Part shown: positions 43,364 through 54,716 of the stretch, piece by piece
How positions within the stretch are numbered: the stretch's first letter is position 1
How the letters are laid out: each line of letters opens with the position of its first letter
The notes under the pieces: generated by a model
What the model saw: the letters and a program-made list of their open reading frames with translations, nothing else
What the model was told of the DNA's origin: nothing
Databases searched by the model: none
Translations under genes and position numbers: made by a program
DNA from: Doryteuthis pealeii
Lineage: Eukaryota > Mollusca > Cephalopoda > Myopsida > Loliginidae
Assembly (NCBI GenBank): GCA_023376005.1
Contig: CM042138.1
Location: 96,923,324 to 96,987,323 of the forward strand
DNA: 64,000 nt
Reading direction: 5' to 3'

Positions 43364-44013
43364 ATATGAATTGTGTGCATTCATTTACACTATTTAAGTT
43401 TTTTGCTGTTACTGTTTTTAATTTTATTGGTATCTTAGTTAACAAAAAATTACTAAGTTCATAAATTTTATTTTGTGAACTCTGTAAGAGAAAAAAATGC
43501 CTTTGATCTTATTGAAAAACCATTGTGTTTTCCATATTTTGATCAATATTTTCTAGAGAAAATTTATCATAATGGTAATTGAAATACATTATGTAGAAAA
43601 TGTTACATATTTTATGCATAATATATTAGTGCATATTGAAAAGTATTAAATTCAATATATATATATTTATATTTAAAAAATATTTTTAGAATTTTTTATT
43701 GTGAAAAATAAAATATTTGATCTGATATTAGAATGAAAAGTTCTGTTTTTCAGTGAAATAAACATTTAATTGTTAGTTTTCCACTTGAAGTTTTGTTTTT
43801 ATCATCTCTTTTTTTAAAAAGTTTGCCATAGAGAAATGAAACAAACAAAAATGCCTGCTTGTTTTGATAAGATTACACTGTTACTTTTTTTTGTGAATTT
43901 TTTTATGATACAATTCTTTGGTTACAACTAACTAATAATGGATCATTAAAAGCCTAACTCCATGCAGAGTTATAGTCAGTAACCAATTAAAATAAACCTA
44001 ACTACATAGTAAA
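43364..44013. other. AT-rich, nothing recognised
   Basis: No shared repeat or gene seen. Confidence 0.4.
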
Positions 44014-44293
44014 TGAAGCATAACACTTATTGTCATAGGAAATGGAATCAGTGACCCGAGTTCAAATCCTGGACAAAGTTATTTGCATTTCACTATATGC
44101 TAATGCACTTAAGAAAGGCTTGAATTCATCTATTTCTTATCCCCCAGCAATAGGTAAATAGTAGGGTAGATTGGGTTCTCTAGCCTTGATTAGGCAATCA
44201 ATCTAGAAGGAAAACTGAATTCAAGCCAACAGTAGAAATTTATCCTGTGTCACATCCTGCCCATGGCAGAGGAATTGGGTAACTACGTATATT
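44014..44293 (+). repeat. tRNA-headed SINE, family B
   Basis: Box B region GACCCGAGTTCAAATCCTGG is intact; the box A part is degraded. Ends GAGGAATTGGGTAACTA. Confidence 0.8.
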
Positions 44294-44357
44294 ATTTTTC
44301 TTGCTTTCACTGAAGTAAAGTTTGTATACAACTTCAAAGTTTTATTTTTAAAAACTA

Positions 44358-44636
44358 CATATACATTTACCAACCCCTCTACAAGTAGTTTATGACACTA
44401 GGTCAATTTCTTGAGCAGAATTTAACAGGTTTGAATTCAGAGTTTCCTTCACCTAGACTAGTTGCCATACCAAGGTTAAACAGCACAGTCTACCCTACTA
44501 TTTACCCATAATTGGAGGGAGAATTGTTGGATGCATACCTTTCCCAAGAGTATTAGCGGTATGGGAAATACAGCCTCGTCCAGAATTTGTCACCAAGTCC
44601 CTTTCCTATGACAATGAACATTACACCATGTGCCTA
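44358..44636 (-). repeat. tRNA-headed SINE, family B, inverted partner
   Basis: Minus-strand copy 65 bases after the plus-strand copy, tail to tail. Ends with the head complement AATGAACATTACACCATGTG. Confidence 0.8.
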
Positions 44637-45004
44637 TATATGATGACTACTGGATAAAAATGTTAAATATCAAGATATTTCCATTATTCAGATTATCAAT
44701 ATGTCTTTATTAGGATATATCTGTGATTATAAGCTAGTAGGTACTTTGTTCTGCTCTCTAAAGAAATAACAATAACTAGTTGGACTTTTGATAAAATTAT
44801 TTAAATAATCCATTGATAAATTGAAGTTAACAATCTTGATCAATAATCTCATCTTTCTCAGATGACTTTATTGATGTACACTTTTAATTATTTTGGATTT
44901 CTTTGAATTTTAAAAAAAATTGACAAATAAATTACCTGTCCAAAAAAATTTGTAAAGTTGTTTTATTTTCAAAATGTTGTTCCGTTTTGAACTCATAAAT
45001 ACTA

Positions 45005-46001
45005 GGGTGTCAAAAGTTTTGCAATATTTTGGTAATGTGAGCCACAATTTGGTAGCTCTGGATGCATGTGCTGAGGTTGTGAAGGTGACAAACCACACTG
45101 GACTATGAGATACTGAGCTCACACCTGATATTCTCTGAATGCTACTCATAGGATTTGCCTCTATGGCTTGGAGTGCAGCCTTGGAATCCATGGTTTTAAG
45201 CCTATCCAATCTTGTCTGTCTTGGGCTAGATGGGTGGTCGGAGAGGCCCCCTCGATCAATCGGCTGGTCACGTCAAGCCCTAGCACCTATATGATTGCCC
45301 CAACCCTGTTGCCCTTATGGCAAGCCCCAACCCCTTTTATCATATGGGTGCTAGAAGGCGGTGTCTGCGGGTCTACATGTCCTGAGAATGACATTAAACT
45401 CTATCTGATGGTGAGGTCCAGTTTTGGAGGTTTGGGGAATGTGGAGCACCCCTTCATCACCATTGCTCCCTGGTCCACTCTGACCCCGAGTGGTAGTACC
45501 TGTTAGGGTCCCATCTATGGGTTAAATAGAAAAATGTATTTATAAAAAAATTGTATTATCCATTAAGAATTGATTTATTTCAAAACTTTATCGGCATTAA
45601 ATGACCTACTGAGGTTGATATGCCGTAAAACAAAACAAACCAAACCAATCTTGTCTGATCGTTGAGGTTCTTGCAACCGAGAAGAATTTCTTCAACCTAC
45701 TGTGATCAACTGCACCATCACTTTTTGCACAACAAATGATTTATTTTTGATTGCTTCTGCAGCATTATGGTCTAGTTTGAACTCGTAAAGCATACATTCT
45801 TGAATTAGACTACATTGCATGTTCATCTGTGCAGCTTTCAAATCACACACAGAGTGAAGCAATGTACAATATGTCAGCTCATCAACCACCACAATACTAC
45901 CATTCACAGTAGATACCTTCAACGGGGTGATGGCTTTCATCACATGATATATGCACTGTAAACTAGCATATACCAAAATATTGAAAACTTTTGACTCACC
46001 C
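45005..46001 (-). mobile_element. Deleted mariner split by a retroposon
   Basis: Ends AGGGTGTCAAAAGTTTTGC and the complement of TTTTGACTCACCCT are inverted repeats. Minus-strand remnants read MQCSLIQECMLYEFKLDHN, AAEAIKN, then KTMDSKAALQAIEANPMSS and RRISGV-like HTH sequence, the N-terminal DNA-binding region of a mariner transposase. The catalytic core is missing. Repeat C inserted at 45219-45644. Confidence 0.75.
45219..45644 (+). mobile_element. Repeat C retroposon with 13-bp target duplication
   Basis: CCAATCTTGTCTG occurs at 45206-45218 and 45645-45657. The insert begins at an internal C position (TCTTGGGCTAGATGG), so it is 5' truncated, and ends with an A-rich AAAACAAAACAAACCAAA tail. 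Together these show target-primed retroposition and fix the sense strand of the family. Confidence 0.85.
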
Positions 46002-46051
46002 TTTTACCATTTTCAGTTTGCAAGTTTGAAGTTTATTTAAACTAGTAATTA

Positions 46052-47082
46052 TACAAGGGTCATTAGATAATAATGATAATGAAATTTATTGTGTACAGTG
46101 CTCAGGTGCACCACAACTCATCAAAGTCTCATGTCAAGTACACAGAGTAATGTAATGTCAGGAACATGAACAGTTTACAGTAGTAATATGTATACATGTG
46201 TGCGCGTGTGTGCATATGTATGTGGAGAGCGGCATCAGATATAGTGTCGGCGGACCACAGGAAGCATGGAGGCTTTGAAAGACTCAGTGCTTCGGCAGCC
46301 TACAACAGACGCAGGCAGTTATATTAAAAATATTTCCGAAAGTCACGTGAGCAGTGCTGTTTTCTGACTTTGTAGGCATGCCTACGTGTGTTGGAAAGAT
46401 GGAGATCAAAAAGGTGCTCAAGGTTGCTGTTGTTAAGATGATTAATGACCTTATGAGCGTTTACCAGGTCAGTTGCCAGACGCCGAAGTTTCAGTGAATC
46501 CATTCCCAGGGCTGCGAGACATTCAGAGTATGGTAGATGCCTGTAAATAGGTGAATTTTGCGTAAGGAATTGGCACTAGGAAATATGGTTTACAGTTGCA
46601 CCTTTTTCAACGAAATAAATAGTGATAGGTCCTTTCATGTTCCAGAAGACTGCCAGAGTGACCTTCTTTACTGACAACTACACAAGGAACTTTTTCTTTA
46701 CTAAGTGTGTTTCAACTCCATGGATTGTCTTTTTGACTCTACCTTGTAGTGGCAAACTCATATTTAGCTCATTTGTAAAGATTTTTTGACTACAGCATGC
46801 TTCTTCTTACATATCACACATTCTTCAGTAAATTCCACATGGTTTGCACTTCTCAGTCAGCAAAAATTTAATGACAGACCTCTGTTCAATCCTGAAGGAC
46901 TCTTTCATTTGCCAGCATTTTGAATAGCCTCAAAACAAATATTTTTGCAAGATTGAAATAATTGTTGGTATTAACCAATTCCAAACAATGCAGAGTTCAT
47001 ATTTATGTAAAAAAATTCTGGAAAAAAAATTATTTTGCTTTAAAAAAAAAAAAATTCCCTTATTTATTAAATGACCCTTGTA
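46052..47082 (-). mobile_element. Deleted mariner split by a LINE
   Basis: Ends ACAAGGGTCATTA and the complement of TTAAATGACCCTTGT form the inverted repeats with TA at both edges. Minus-strand relics: MKESFRIEQRSVIKFLLTEK near the start of a transposase and LAVFWNMKGPITIYFVEKGA, NHIS, CQFLTQNSP from the catalytic part around the second D. Several stops. The LINE end at 46068-46560 sits just inside the left end. Confidence 0.75.
46068..46560 (-). pseudogene. CR1/L2-like LINE 3' end, family D
   Basis: Minus-strand relics of RHLATDLVNAHKVINHL-type sequence and KVRKQHCS-type sequence match the better copy at 52593. The 3' UTR ends with GCACTGTACACAATAAATTTCATTATCATT at the plus-strand start. 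5' truncated. Confidence 0.75.
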
Positions 47083-47160
47083 GAAGGAAAGTCTGAAATA
47101 AATCTTTTACATCTAATAATTTTAAAACATTAGCCACTAATAAAGGTTTTTTTTAATTTT

Positions 47161-47626
47161 TTTTATAGTGTATTCGAAGCATTATGCGTAATTGAATAAG
47201 TGGTTTTTTGAAGGCAGCAAAATGCTTCGGATACACTATAAAAAACAAACCCTTTATTCAATATGCCTGGGCGAGGCTATTTTATAGTAAAAGAAAAAAA
47301 AAGAAAAAAAAAAGAAGATTTTAAAGGATTTTCAGACATTCCCGCTGAACACCCGGTCGGATCTTTAACAACACGGACATTCACGAACTTAGCCGATCTT
47401 TCAAATTTCAATTTCAGTGTTCATCAATGTATTAATAACAACTTGATTTTTACCAAACATGAATGGGATGAAGACTTCTTACTACTTTGATGATGGATTT
47501 TATCCGAAAATATCAAGTATGTTTAAAAAAAACAAACGAAAAAACAAAAAACAAAAGAAGTAAATAAATATGTTTTTCCAACATACATCGCATTATTTTG
47601 CTGCCTTCAAAAAACAACTTATTCAA
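47161..47626. mobile_element. Nested foldback element
   Basis: Outer arms 47192-47223 and 47595-47625 (TTGAATAAGTGGTTTTTTGA...) are inverted. An independent inner palindrome pairs 47161-47183 with 47220-47243 (TATAGTGTATTCGAAGC). The interior has a 75-codon plus frame from 47263, starting MPGRGYFIVKEKKRKKK, with no recognised domain. Confidence 0.6.
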
Positions 47627-47734
47627 TCAGCCACTAAGTTTTGCTAACCATAATTATTTGTATAATACACACTTTTTTTCTCCAGATTTTTAAGATGATT
47701 GTTACAACTCAACTCCTATATCCATTGCGCCATG

Positions 47735-47872
47735 TGTCCAACTGGGTTTGGTGTGATGGTTAACAAGCTAGTCATGCAGATCCATTACTCCTGACTAGTG
47801 AGTTCAATTCTCACTGGACTTGTGAACTTGTGTCACATCCTACCTGTAGCAAATGGGTTGGGTAAATACCTA
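47735..47872 (+). repeat. tRNA-like SINE, family P
   Basis: TTTGGTGTGATGGTTAACAAG and GTGAGTTCAATTCTCACTGG are box A-like and box B-like at tRNA spacing. Ends GGTTGGGTAAATACCTAC. Confidence 0.75.
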
Positions 47873-48260
47873 CTGTATGGTTGTACAACTTGGACTTTAA
47901 CAAAACATCTGGAGAAAAAACTAGATGGAAACTACACAAGGGTACTGCATAATGTTTTGAACAAATCCTGGAAGCAGCACCCTACAAAACAGTAGCTGTA
48001 TGACCACTTACCTCCCATCACACAAACCATCCAAGTAAGACATGCTGAGCTCTGCTGTAGAAGTTAGGATGAACTCACAAGTGACATTCTCATATGAACA
48101 CACAAGTGTTGGCTGGCCAGCTTTCATCAGTTCTGTATGGACACTAGATGCCATCTAGAGGACTTACAAGCAATGGCCATATGGACTGATGATAAGAGAG
48201 AGTCAAGGGAATCTGTGTTATTGGTGCGCCTTATTGTTGATGATGATGATGATGATAAAA
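47873..48260 (+). pseudogene. RTE-like LINE, ORF C-terminus and tail
   Basis: Encodes YGCTTWTLTKHLEKKLDGNY, VLNKSWKQHPTKQ, a stop, then PPITQTIQVRHAEL and decayed sequence. Ends with (GAT)n at 48237-48257, the short tandem tail typical of RTE-like 3' ends. The same block is on the minus strand at 5225-5650. Confidence 0.8.
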
Positions 48261-48400
48261 CAACTCAAAATTTATAATTTAAAAAGATTTTTCCAGGAGA
48301 TTTTTATTGAAAATTAACTATTGAGCTGATTCAATTTTGCTTGTTGTTTCTCTATCTTAGAGAAGTGTTCTATTTTTACACATGTATATCTTAGATCTAG

Positions 48401-48617
48401 AGGGGCTGGTTTAGAGGGTCCAACTAGGAACCACAAGGTCCTGGTTTCAATACCGGCCCTCACCAACTTAGCATATGAGTAGCACATAGATCTCTGTGGG
48501 AAAGTAAGGAGCTGATGGTAGGTGTGGCACTCCGCCTCAGACATCAAAACGCCCTCCTGGGTCTAGCGCTAGTGAAAAGGGGATAGACTCCCTCGCTATC
48601 TGGCTCATACCGACTTA
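48401..48617 (+). repeat. tRNA-headed SINE, family A
   Basis: Head has lost the box A centre but keeps AACTAGGAACCACAAGG and GGTTTCAATACCGGCC. Body GAGCTGATGGTAGGTGTGG, then AAAAGGGGATAGACTCCC. Confidence 0.8.
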
Positions 48618-48894
48618 CTTTTATATTTCAGAGATGTTGAGGGTTTGGTTCCACACTATAAAGCAGATATTGCAAAAAAGTGAGTCATAGATCTTTTGTT
48701 TTCTTCAGTGCATATAGCAGTTATATTTAAAATGCAATAAACACTATGCTTTAAAAATTATGTACATACCTTAGAGGAAAAATTTCTTATTGCTAAAGAA
48801 TTTAACCCGTTTAATGCAATACAACTCAATAGAGGATCATGCTATATTTTTGGTATACAATCCACTGGTAGGTCTTATATGTATATATATACCC

Positions 48895-49725
48895 AATTTG
48901 TCGAAAAATCCGTGTTTTTACAATACAAATTTAAACCCCCATTTGAAAAAGATTTACCAAAAATCAGGGAATTATCCCATTTTAATGAAATTTTCCGTGT
49001 TGATTTATCAATGAATGAATTTTATAATGCATCAGTTATTTTATTTCAAAACTTTCTGATTTTTTTCAGGTCACTTAACTTTGACCCCACTCCTTATTTT
49101 TTGGGTGCAAAATATCAGTGGGGTTATATGTGATTGATACTTTTTTCTGCATAATAAAAAGACAAAAGACAGAAGGTGTGAATAGAAGAAAAAAATTTTT
49201 TAAGGAATCTGCTCTGGTAGTAAATAAGTACCGAAAATCTGAAAATAAAATGAAAATAAAAACTAAAAAAATAATTTTTGGAGATTTTATTTTTACTCAT
49301 TTCAATAATTATTTAATTGGTTATTATCTTATAAAAGAAAAAATATACATCAATATTTGTTCTGTTTAAAAGGGGGGGGGGCCTAAATTTCCAATACAGT
49401 TTTCGAACAAAAAAATATGGGTGATTGATACTAAAGTAAAGTAGTTATTAAAAAAAAAAATGTTTTTAGAATTTAATAATTTTACATATGCTGCTCATAT
49501 GAATGAATTTTAATTTATCATAGTAGAAATGCCTAATTAAATCTGATAGTTTTGAAATAAAATAACTGATGCATTATAAAATTCAATAATTGATAAATCA
49601 ATACTGAAAATTTCATTGAAATTGGATAATTCTCTGATTTTTGGTACAAATTTTTTCAATCATGAATGTTACATTTACTTTGTAAACACGGATTTTACGT
49701 AAACTTTAAACTGTTCAAATGCGAT
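48895..49725. repeat. Inverted duplication, arms ~180 bp
   Basis: 48905-49075 and the complement of 49535-49700 share AAAATCCGTGTTT, ACCAAAAATCAG, AATGAAATTTTC, TTGATTTATCAAT and GAATTTTATAATGCATCAGT in order, about 85% identical by eye. The interval between carries GTGATTGATACT at both sides and a G run at 49372-49381. Confidence 0.75.
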
Positions 49726-50084
49726 CAAAATTGGTTGAAAAAATATTTTTAAATGTATTAAAAATAAATTATATGTAATGTTATTTTGATTTTTTTACTG
49801 ATGCTCATTATGTTACTACTTTTCGACTTGGACAAAAATTTGACCTTATATAATCGATTTGATTAATTTTAATTCGTTTTTAAAATGAAAAGCAGACGAA
49901 TTTTGGGGTGTCCCTATTAAACATATTAAGGGTAAACTTAAATTAAAGGGAGATAATCGAATATATATTGATTACTTATGTGGCTGTTAGCTTAAATCAT
50001 AATGGAAAATACGTAGGTTGTTTAGTTTAATGGCATATCAACTCTTGTGTGTTATTTAACACCTAATCATGTTTATTTTTTTTA

Positions 50085-50522
50085 CTTATCCAACCCCTCT
50101 ACACAAGCAATGCAACAGTGTCACATGTTATATGTGATAATGTCACATCCTGCCCATGGCAGAGAGGTTGGGTTACTATCTTTCTTGCTTTCACAGAAGT
50201 TAAGTTTTTATACAACTTTAAAGTTTTATTTTAAAAAACTCTATATATTTACCAACCCATCCACACGAGTAGGATGTGATTCAAGGTCAATTTTTAAGCA
50301 GAGTTTTACAGGTTTGAATATAGAGTTTTCTTTCTACTAGACTGGTTGCCATATCAAGGTTAAAGAACCCAATCTGCCCTACTATTTACCCATAGCTGGA
50401 GGAAGAATAATTGAATGCATACCTTTCCCAATCTTATTAGCCCTATGGGAAATGCAAACAACCAGAATTGAACTTGTGTCGCCATGTTCATTTCTTATGA
50501 TGATAACCTTTATGCCACAAAC
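50085..50522 (-). repeat. SINE family B, composite
   Basis: A partial tail at 50085-50180 precedes a nearly complete minus-strand copy at 50245-50522. CCCATAGCTGGAGGAAGAAT and TTTCCCAATCTTATTAGCCC are family phrases. Confidence 0.75.
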
Positions 50523-51270
50523 ACTTTTTTTTTTTATATATATGATTTATTTGAGAAATAATTTTATTAACTTCAATTTACTGGTGTAATTGTGTGATGG
50601 TTATCAAGCTCATTTACAACTTTATAAACATTCTACTTACCCTCCCCTCTCCACCATAGCCCCGAAATTTGGTAAACTTGAGAGAACTGACAACTGCCAA
50701 ATTATGTAGAATGGTCCTTATTCCATTCATAAGACACCTTTCTTTCTTTTTTCTCTCAGAACACAGTTTTTAAATATCCTAATGATTTTTAATTAATTAA
50801 TAATTTCCACAAATCGGCTTGTTCCACATCAGTATAGAACTTAAAATATCAGCTGATTACTAATTTTCATTTTTCAGATGCTTGCATTCCAGTACATTTC
50901 ATTTGGGAACAATACGTTGACTCACCGATTGTTTTCATTCCAAAAAATATTTCTCTAACATTTTTGTTCTTTTGTTTTGAATCTAAACCACATATTATAA
51001 ATTACAAATTACTAAAATAATTAATCAAGATCCCTAATTATTTTACAGAAAATATTATAATATTTCTAATGAATACTTCCACAAAAATGGTCATAACATT
51101 TATTTTTTGTTACTGAGTTGTTAAGTAAAATAAAAAAAAATGATGCAGGATTGTAACAACAGATTGTATAAGTGATCAAAATTTGTTACCTAAAAGTAGG
51201 AAACAAAAGAAAAAAATCAAATGAGTTAATTTCTCAAACGAAAACTCCACCACTATTAATAATAGAAATA
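50523..51270. other. AT-rich, nothing recognised
   Basis: No repeat shared with the window and no coding signal. Confidence 0.4.

Positions 51271-51321
<51 letters not shown>
51271..51321. repeat. (GT)n microsatellite
   Basis: About 25 GT units. Confidence 0.95.
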
Positions 51322-51323
<2 letters not shown>

Positions 51324-51974
51324 TTTAAGAGAATTAAAATGAAACTCACAAGCCAGGAACTGACAGTATTTACGATAAGCGACATACCGATAATAAAAAC
51401 GTTAAAGTTACCTCCCTTAGTCCTACATATTTATTTAATCAACCAACGAATTAAAGCGAATTTATTTCTTTTAAATCTACCTATCTGTACCTTGATTAAA
51501 AAAAGAAGAAAGAAAAGAAAATTATGTTAAAAAATAAGAAGTAAACAAATCTGTTTTATAATCAGTTCTCCCTTTATGTCAGATTAATAAGTTTATAATT
51601 GTTGATCCTTCTCCAGGGAGATTGTATTGTTTCCAATTTTCAAAGTTTATTTTAAATTGAACACACACACACGCGCACACATACACACACACACACACTA
51701 TATCAAGGATCCCTTCACATCGTAATGCCAGATAAATGCTGTAGTATCAAAGAAGTGTTGTCACTTGAATATGGAGTTGAAACGGAAGAATTGTTGAAAT
51801 CTGAGTCTCGTGTTTCAGATAATTATAAATTTTAAATGTATTTATGATGTGATGAAGACAAACGTAGTTTTCTCCCCTTAGATCAGCCACTTCTAAATAC
51901 TAAAAGAATCTCAAGTTGTATTTGAGTAAAGCTCAAGTAAAGTAACTACATTTTTCATCTTTATTGCATGTATC

Positions 51975-51976
<2 letters not shown>
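51322..51976. other. Intergenic with CA microsatellite
   Basis: (CA)n with CG interruptions at 51661-51699. A GTTACCTCCCTTAG motif lies at 51407-51420. No gene recognised. Confidence 0.4.
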
Positions 51977-52042
<66 letters not shown>

Positions 52043-52096
52043 AATAGATCGATAGATAGGTAGATAGATATAGATAGATAGAAAGATAGATAGAAT
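51977..52096. repeat. (CA)n(TA)n(GATA)n compound microsatellite
   Basis: About 27 CA units pass into TA and then GATA units. Confidence 0.95.
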
Positions 52097-52557
52097 ATTT
52101 ATTTAAATATTGGACAATAATGAATAAGATGATACCTCACAAAACAAAAACTATAATGAGTTATTTCATTTTTTTAAAGCTTGAAGAAATAATTCATGAT
52201 TTTTGAGACACATTATTACATGTACAGGGATGCCTAGTTGACTTCAGCATGGAATTGGAAAGCTTTTGTGTAAATTCTAAATCATTTTTTCATTTTGTTT
52301 GCTTTATTTTAAGATGCTTGGATATTAAAAAAAAAGAATGTCACATCTATTTTGTTACCTACTTTAGAAGATAAAAAAATTATTGATTTTCTAAAAGGGT
52401 ATACAAATCTAATTATTATTTCTAAAATCTAGTAATATTACTGCTCAATATTCTGTTTAAAGATTTCCAAAATTTTACTTTATAAAATCGGAATGAAAAA
52501 GGAAAAAAAAAAAGAAAGAAAGAGTTGGTTAACAAATTTTTTAAAAATCCATGATTT
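52097..52557. other. Intergenic, nothing recognised
   Basis: AT-rich; A-rich run at 52500-52520. No gene seen. Confidence 0.4.
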
Positions 52558-53232
52558 TTTATTGGTTTTAACAGCATGTCAACCTGTCTAGGTCTTGAAC
52601 GTCTTGCTGCCCTGGGAATGGATTAGCTGAAACTTCGGCATCTGGCAACTGACCTGGTAAATGCTCATAAGGTCATTAATCATCTTAACTACAGCAACCT
52701 TGAGCACCTTTTTGATCTCCATCTTTCTAACACACGGAGGCATGCCTACAAAGTCAGAAAACAGCACTGCTCATGTGACTTTCGGAAACATTTTTTCACG
52801 CTCAGAATTGTAGAGACATGAAATAAACTGCCCGCGTCTGCTGTAGGCTGCTGAAGCACTGAATCTTTCAAAGCCTCCATGCTTCCTGTAGTCTGCTGAC
52901 ACTATACCTGATGCCACTCTCCACATACATATGCACACACGTGCACACATACATGCATATTACTACTGTAAACTGTTCATGTTCCTGACACTAATACATT
53001 ATTCTTTGTTCTAGACATGAGACTTTGATGAGTTGTGGTGCACCTGAGCACTGCACACAATAAATTTCATTATCATATCATTTTATGCTTAGAGTTTAGT
53101 GAATTATGTTTATTGGACATTTGTATTTATAATTGTTTTGTAGTTGTTGTGGTTTTTGCACATATATATGTCTTACCTCTCAGTGGGAGATGCAATAAAT
53201 ATATTCTAAGACCTGCCAACAGGGTTCTACTA
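52558..53232 (-). repeat. Repeat C split by a LINE
   Basis: Antisense C begins GGTTTTAACAGCATGTCAACC (52563) and stops near 52592. It resumes at TTTTATGCTTAGAGTTTAG (53081) and ends with AAGACCTGCCAACAGGGTTC (53210-53229). The interruption is the LINE end at 52593-53078. Confidence 0.7.
52593..53078 (+). pseudogene. CR1/L2-like LINE: RT C-terminus and 3' UTR, family D
   Basis: Plus-strand coding reads LERLAALGMD, LKLRHLATDLVNAHKVINHL, NTRRHAYKVRKQHCSCDFRK, HFFTLRIVET, NKLPAS, ESFKASMLP with scattered stops. This is the conserved end of the reverse transcriptase ORF in CR1/L2/Jockey-type LINEs. The 3' UTR ends AATAAATTTCATTATCAT. Other copies at 46068, 59520 and 60654. Confidence 0.8.
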
Positions 53233-53567
53233 AAATGAAGGGAAGGCACAGTCTCAATACCTTGAGATTTCTCCCTCCTGTTTACATTGGGCGAATTCAT
53301 AAATTTTGAGACATGATGTATAAAGTTGTAAAACGAACTATCAAGAGAGTTATCTCCCTTGTTCCGTGAATTTTGATTCCATTTGATGGTATTTTTTAAA
53401 AACATTTTCATTGGTATTTTACTGCCTGCAATATTTTGACTAGATAGTACAATTTTCATCCAGACAAACTCTAATTTGATAAAAAGCTTGTTTTTATTAA
53501 ATCATTGAAAAAAACCAAAACCAAAACAAAAAAACAAGAAACAAACCCAAAACAATATATGCGTTAT
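53233..53567. other. Intergenic, nothing recognised
   Basis: Contains GTTATCTCCCTTGTTC at 53349-53364. No gene recognised. Confidence 0.4.
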
Positions 53568-53862
53568 TAGGAAGCAAGTGGTGTAATGGTTAAAGTCATG
53601 GGAAATGGATTCGTCACCCTGAGTTCAAATCCTGGACTTGGTAATTGCATTTCACTTAGCGCTAATACCCTTGGCAAAGGTATGAATCCTACTTTCCCTC
53701 CAGCTATGGATAAATAGTAGGGCAGACTGGGCTCTTTAACCTTGGTTAGGCAACCGGTCTAAGAGAAGGAAAACTCTGAATTCAAAACCTGTTGAGCTCC
53801 ACTTAAGAAATTGACCTTGTGTCACATCCTGCTCATGCGGAGGGGTTGGTAAATATATATAT
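53568..53862 (+). repeat. tRNA-headed SINE, family B, near complete
   Basis: GCAAGTGGTGTAATGGTTAA and GAGTTCAAATCCTGGAC give clear box A and box B. Body CTATGGATAAATAGTAGGGC, tail GAGGGGTTGGTAAATATATA. The best plus-strand B copy. Confidence 0.88.
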
Positions 53863-54004
53863 GCGTTATTAGTTGTTGACTATTTCTTTCTTTTATGTGA
53901 CTTCTGTTTCTTTTTATGGCAATGCACAAATCATTAGTAACTGACAATGCTGATCAACTAAATGGTTACTAATACTTATTGTTGAATAATAAATTAGTTA
54001 TATT

Positions 54005-54085
54005 ATTTGGATTTTTCGGACTGTTGTCCTCATCTTTATTGTTACTAGCAAATATATGCACCCTCCAGTGCAAGTATTTAAGTTA
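54005..54085 (-). repeat. Repeat F fragment
   Basis: TTATTTGGATTTTTCGGACT then TTGTCCTCATCTTTATTGTT matches the F tail; the hammerhead part is gone. Confidence 0.55.
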
Positions 54086-54480
54086 TAATGTAATGAAATA
54101 TTATATTAAATTATAATGTAATGAAATATTATATTAAATTAGAAAGTTTTATTTAAACATTATTTTAAAAATGTTAATTGGTTAAAACTATTGATAAAAA
54201 TTAAATAAATATCATTTAATATAAATATTATTTTAATATGAATATATATAAATATGATATAAAGATAGATAAATATAAATATAAATTATAATATAAAATA
54301 TATAAATATATAGAGTCGATATATAAAATATATAGAGTTGATATATATAAGATATCAAATATCAAATATAAATTATAAATATAAATACAAAAATATGAAT
54401 ATAAACATAATATAAATATATATAAATATTATTTGATATAAATGAATATCATTAAAAATATTTTCATGGTTTTCAAGTTT
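54086..54480. repeat. AT-rich degenerate TATAAATAT array
   Basis: Near-continuous TATAAATA/AAATATAA units with a GTTGATATATA repeat pair at 54315-54350. Confidence 0.75.
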
Positions 54481-54502
54481 TTTATTTCATTTAAATGTCA
54501 AC

Positions 54503-54615
54503 TTGATTGATTTTAATGTAATGTCAACTTGTCTAGAGTTATTTTATGCCTAGAGGTTAGGGAATTATATTCATTGTTTGTCCATATTTACATTTTTTGT
54601 AGTACAATCAAATCA
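54503..54615 (-). repeat. Repeat C, 3' end
   Basis: GATTTTAATGTAATGTCAACTTG then TTATTTTATGCCTAGAGG; truncated. Confidence 0.65.
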
Positions 54616-54716
54616 TGCTGAAAGCACTGGATCCCTGCTATGGTTGGCAACCTTCCGTCTATTTTAGATGATGGCGTAGTTTTTTCGTTTTTGTTTCTCT
54701 TCTCTCTCTCTCTCTC

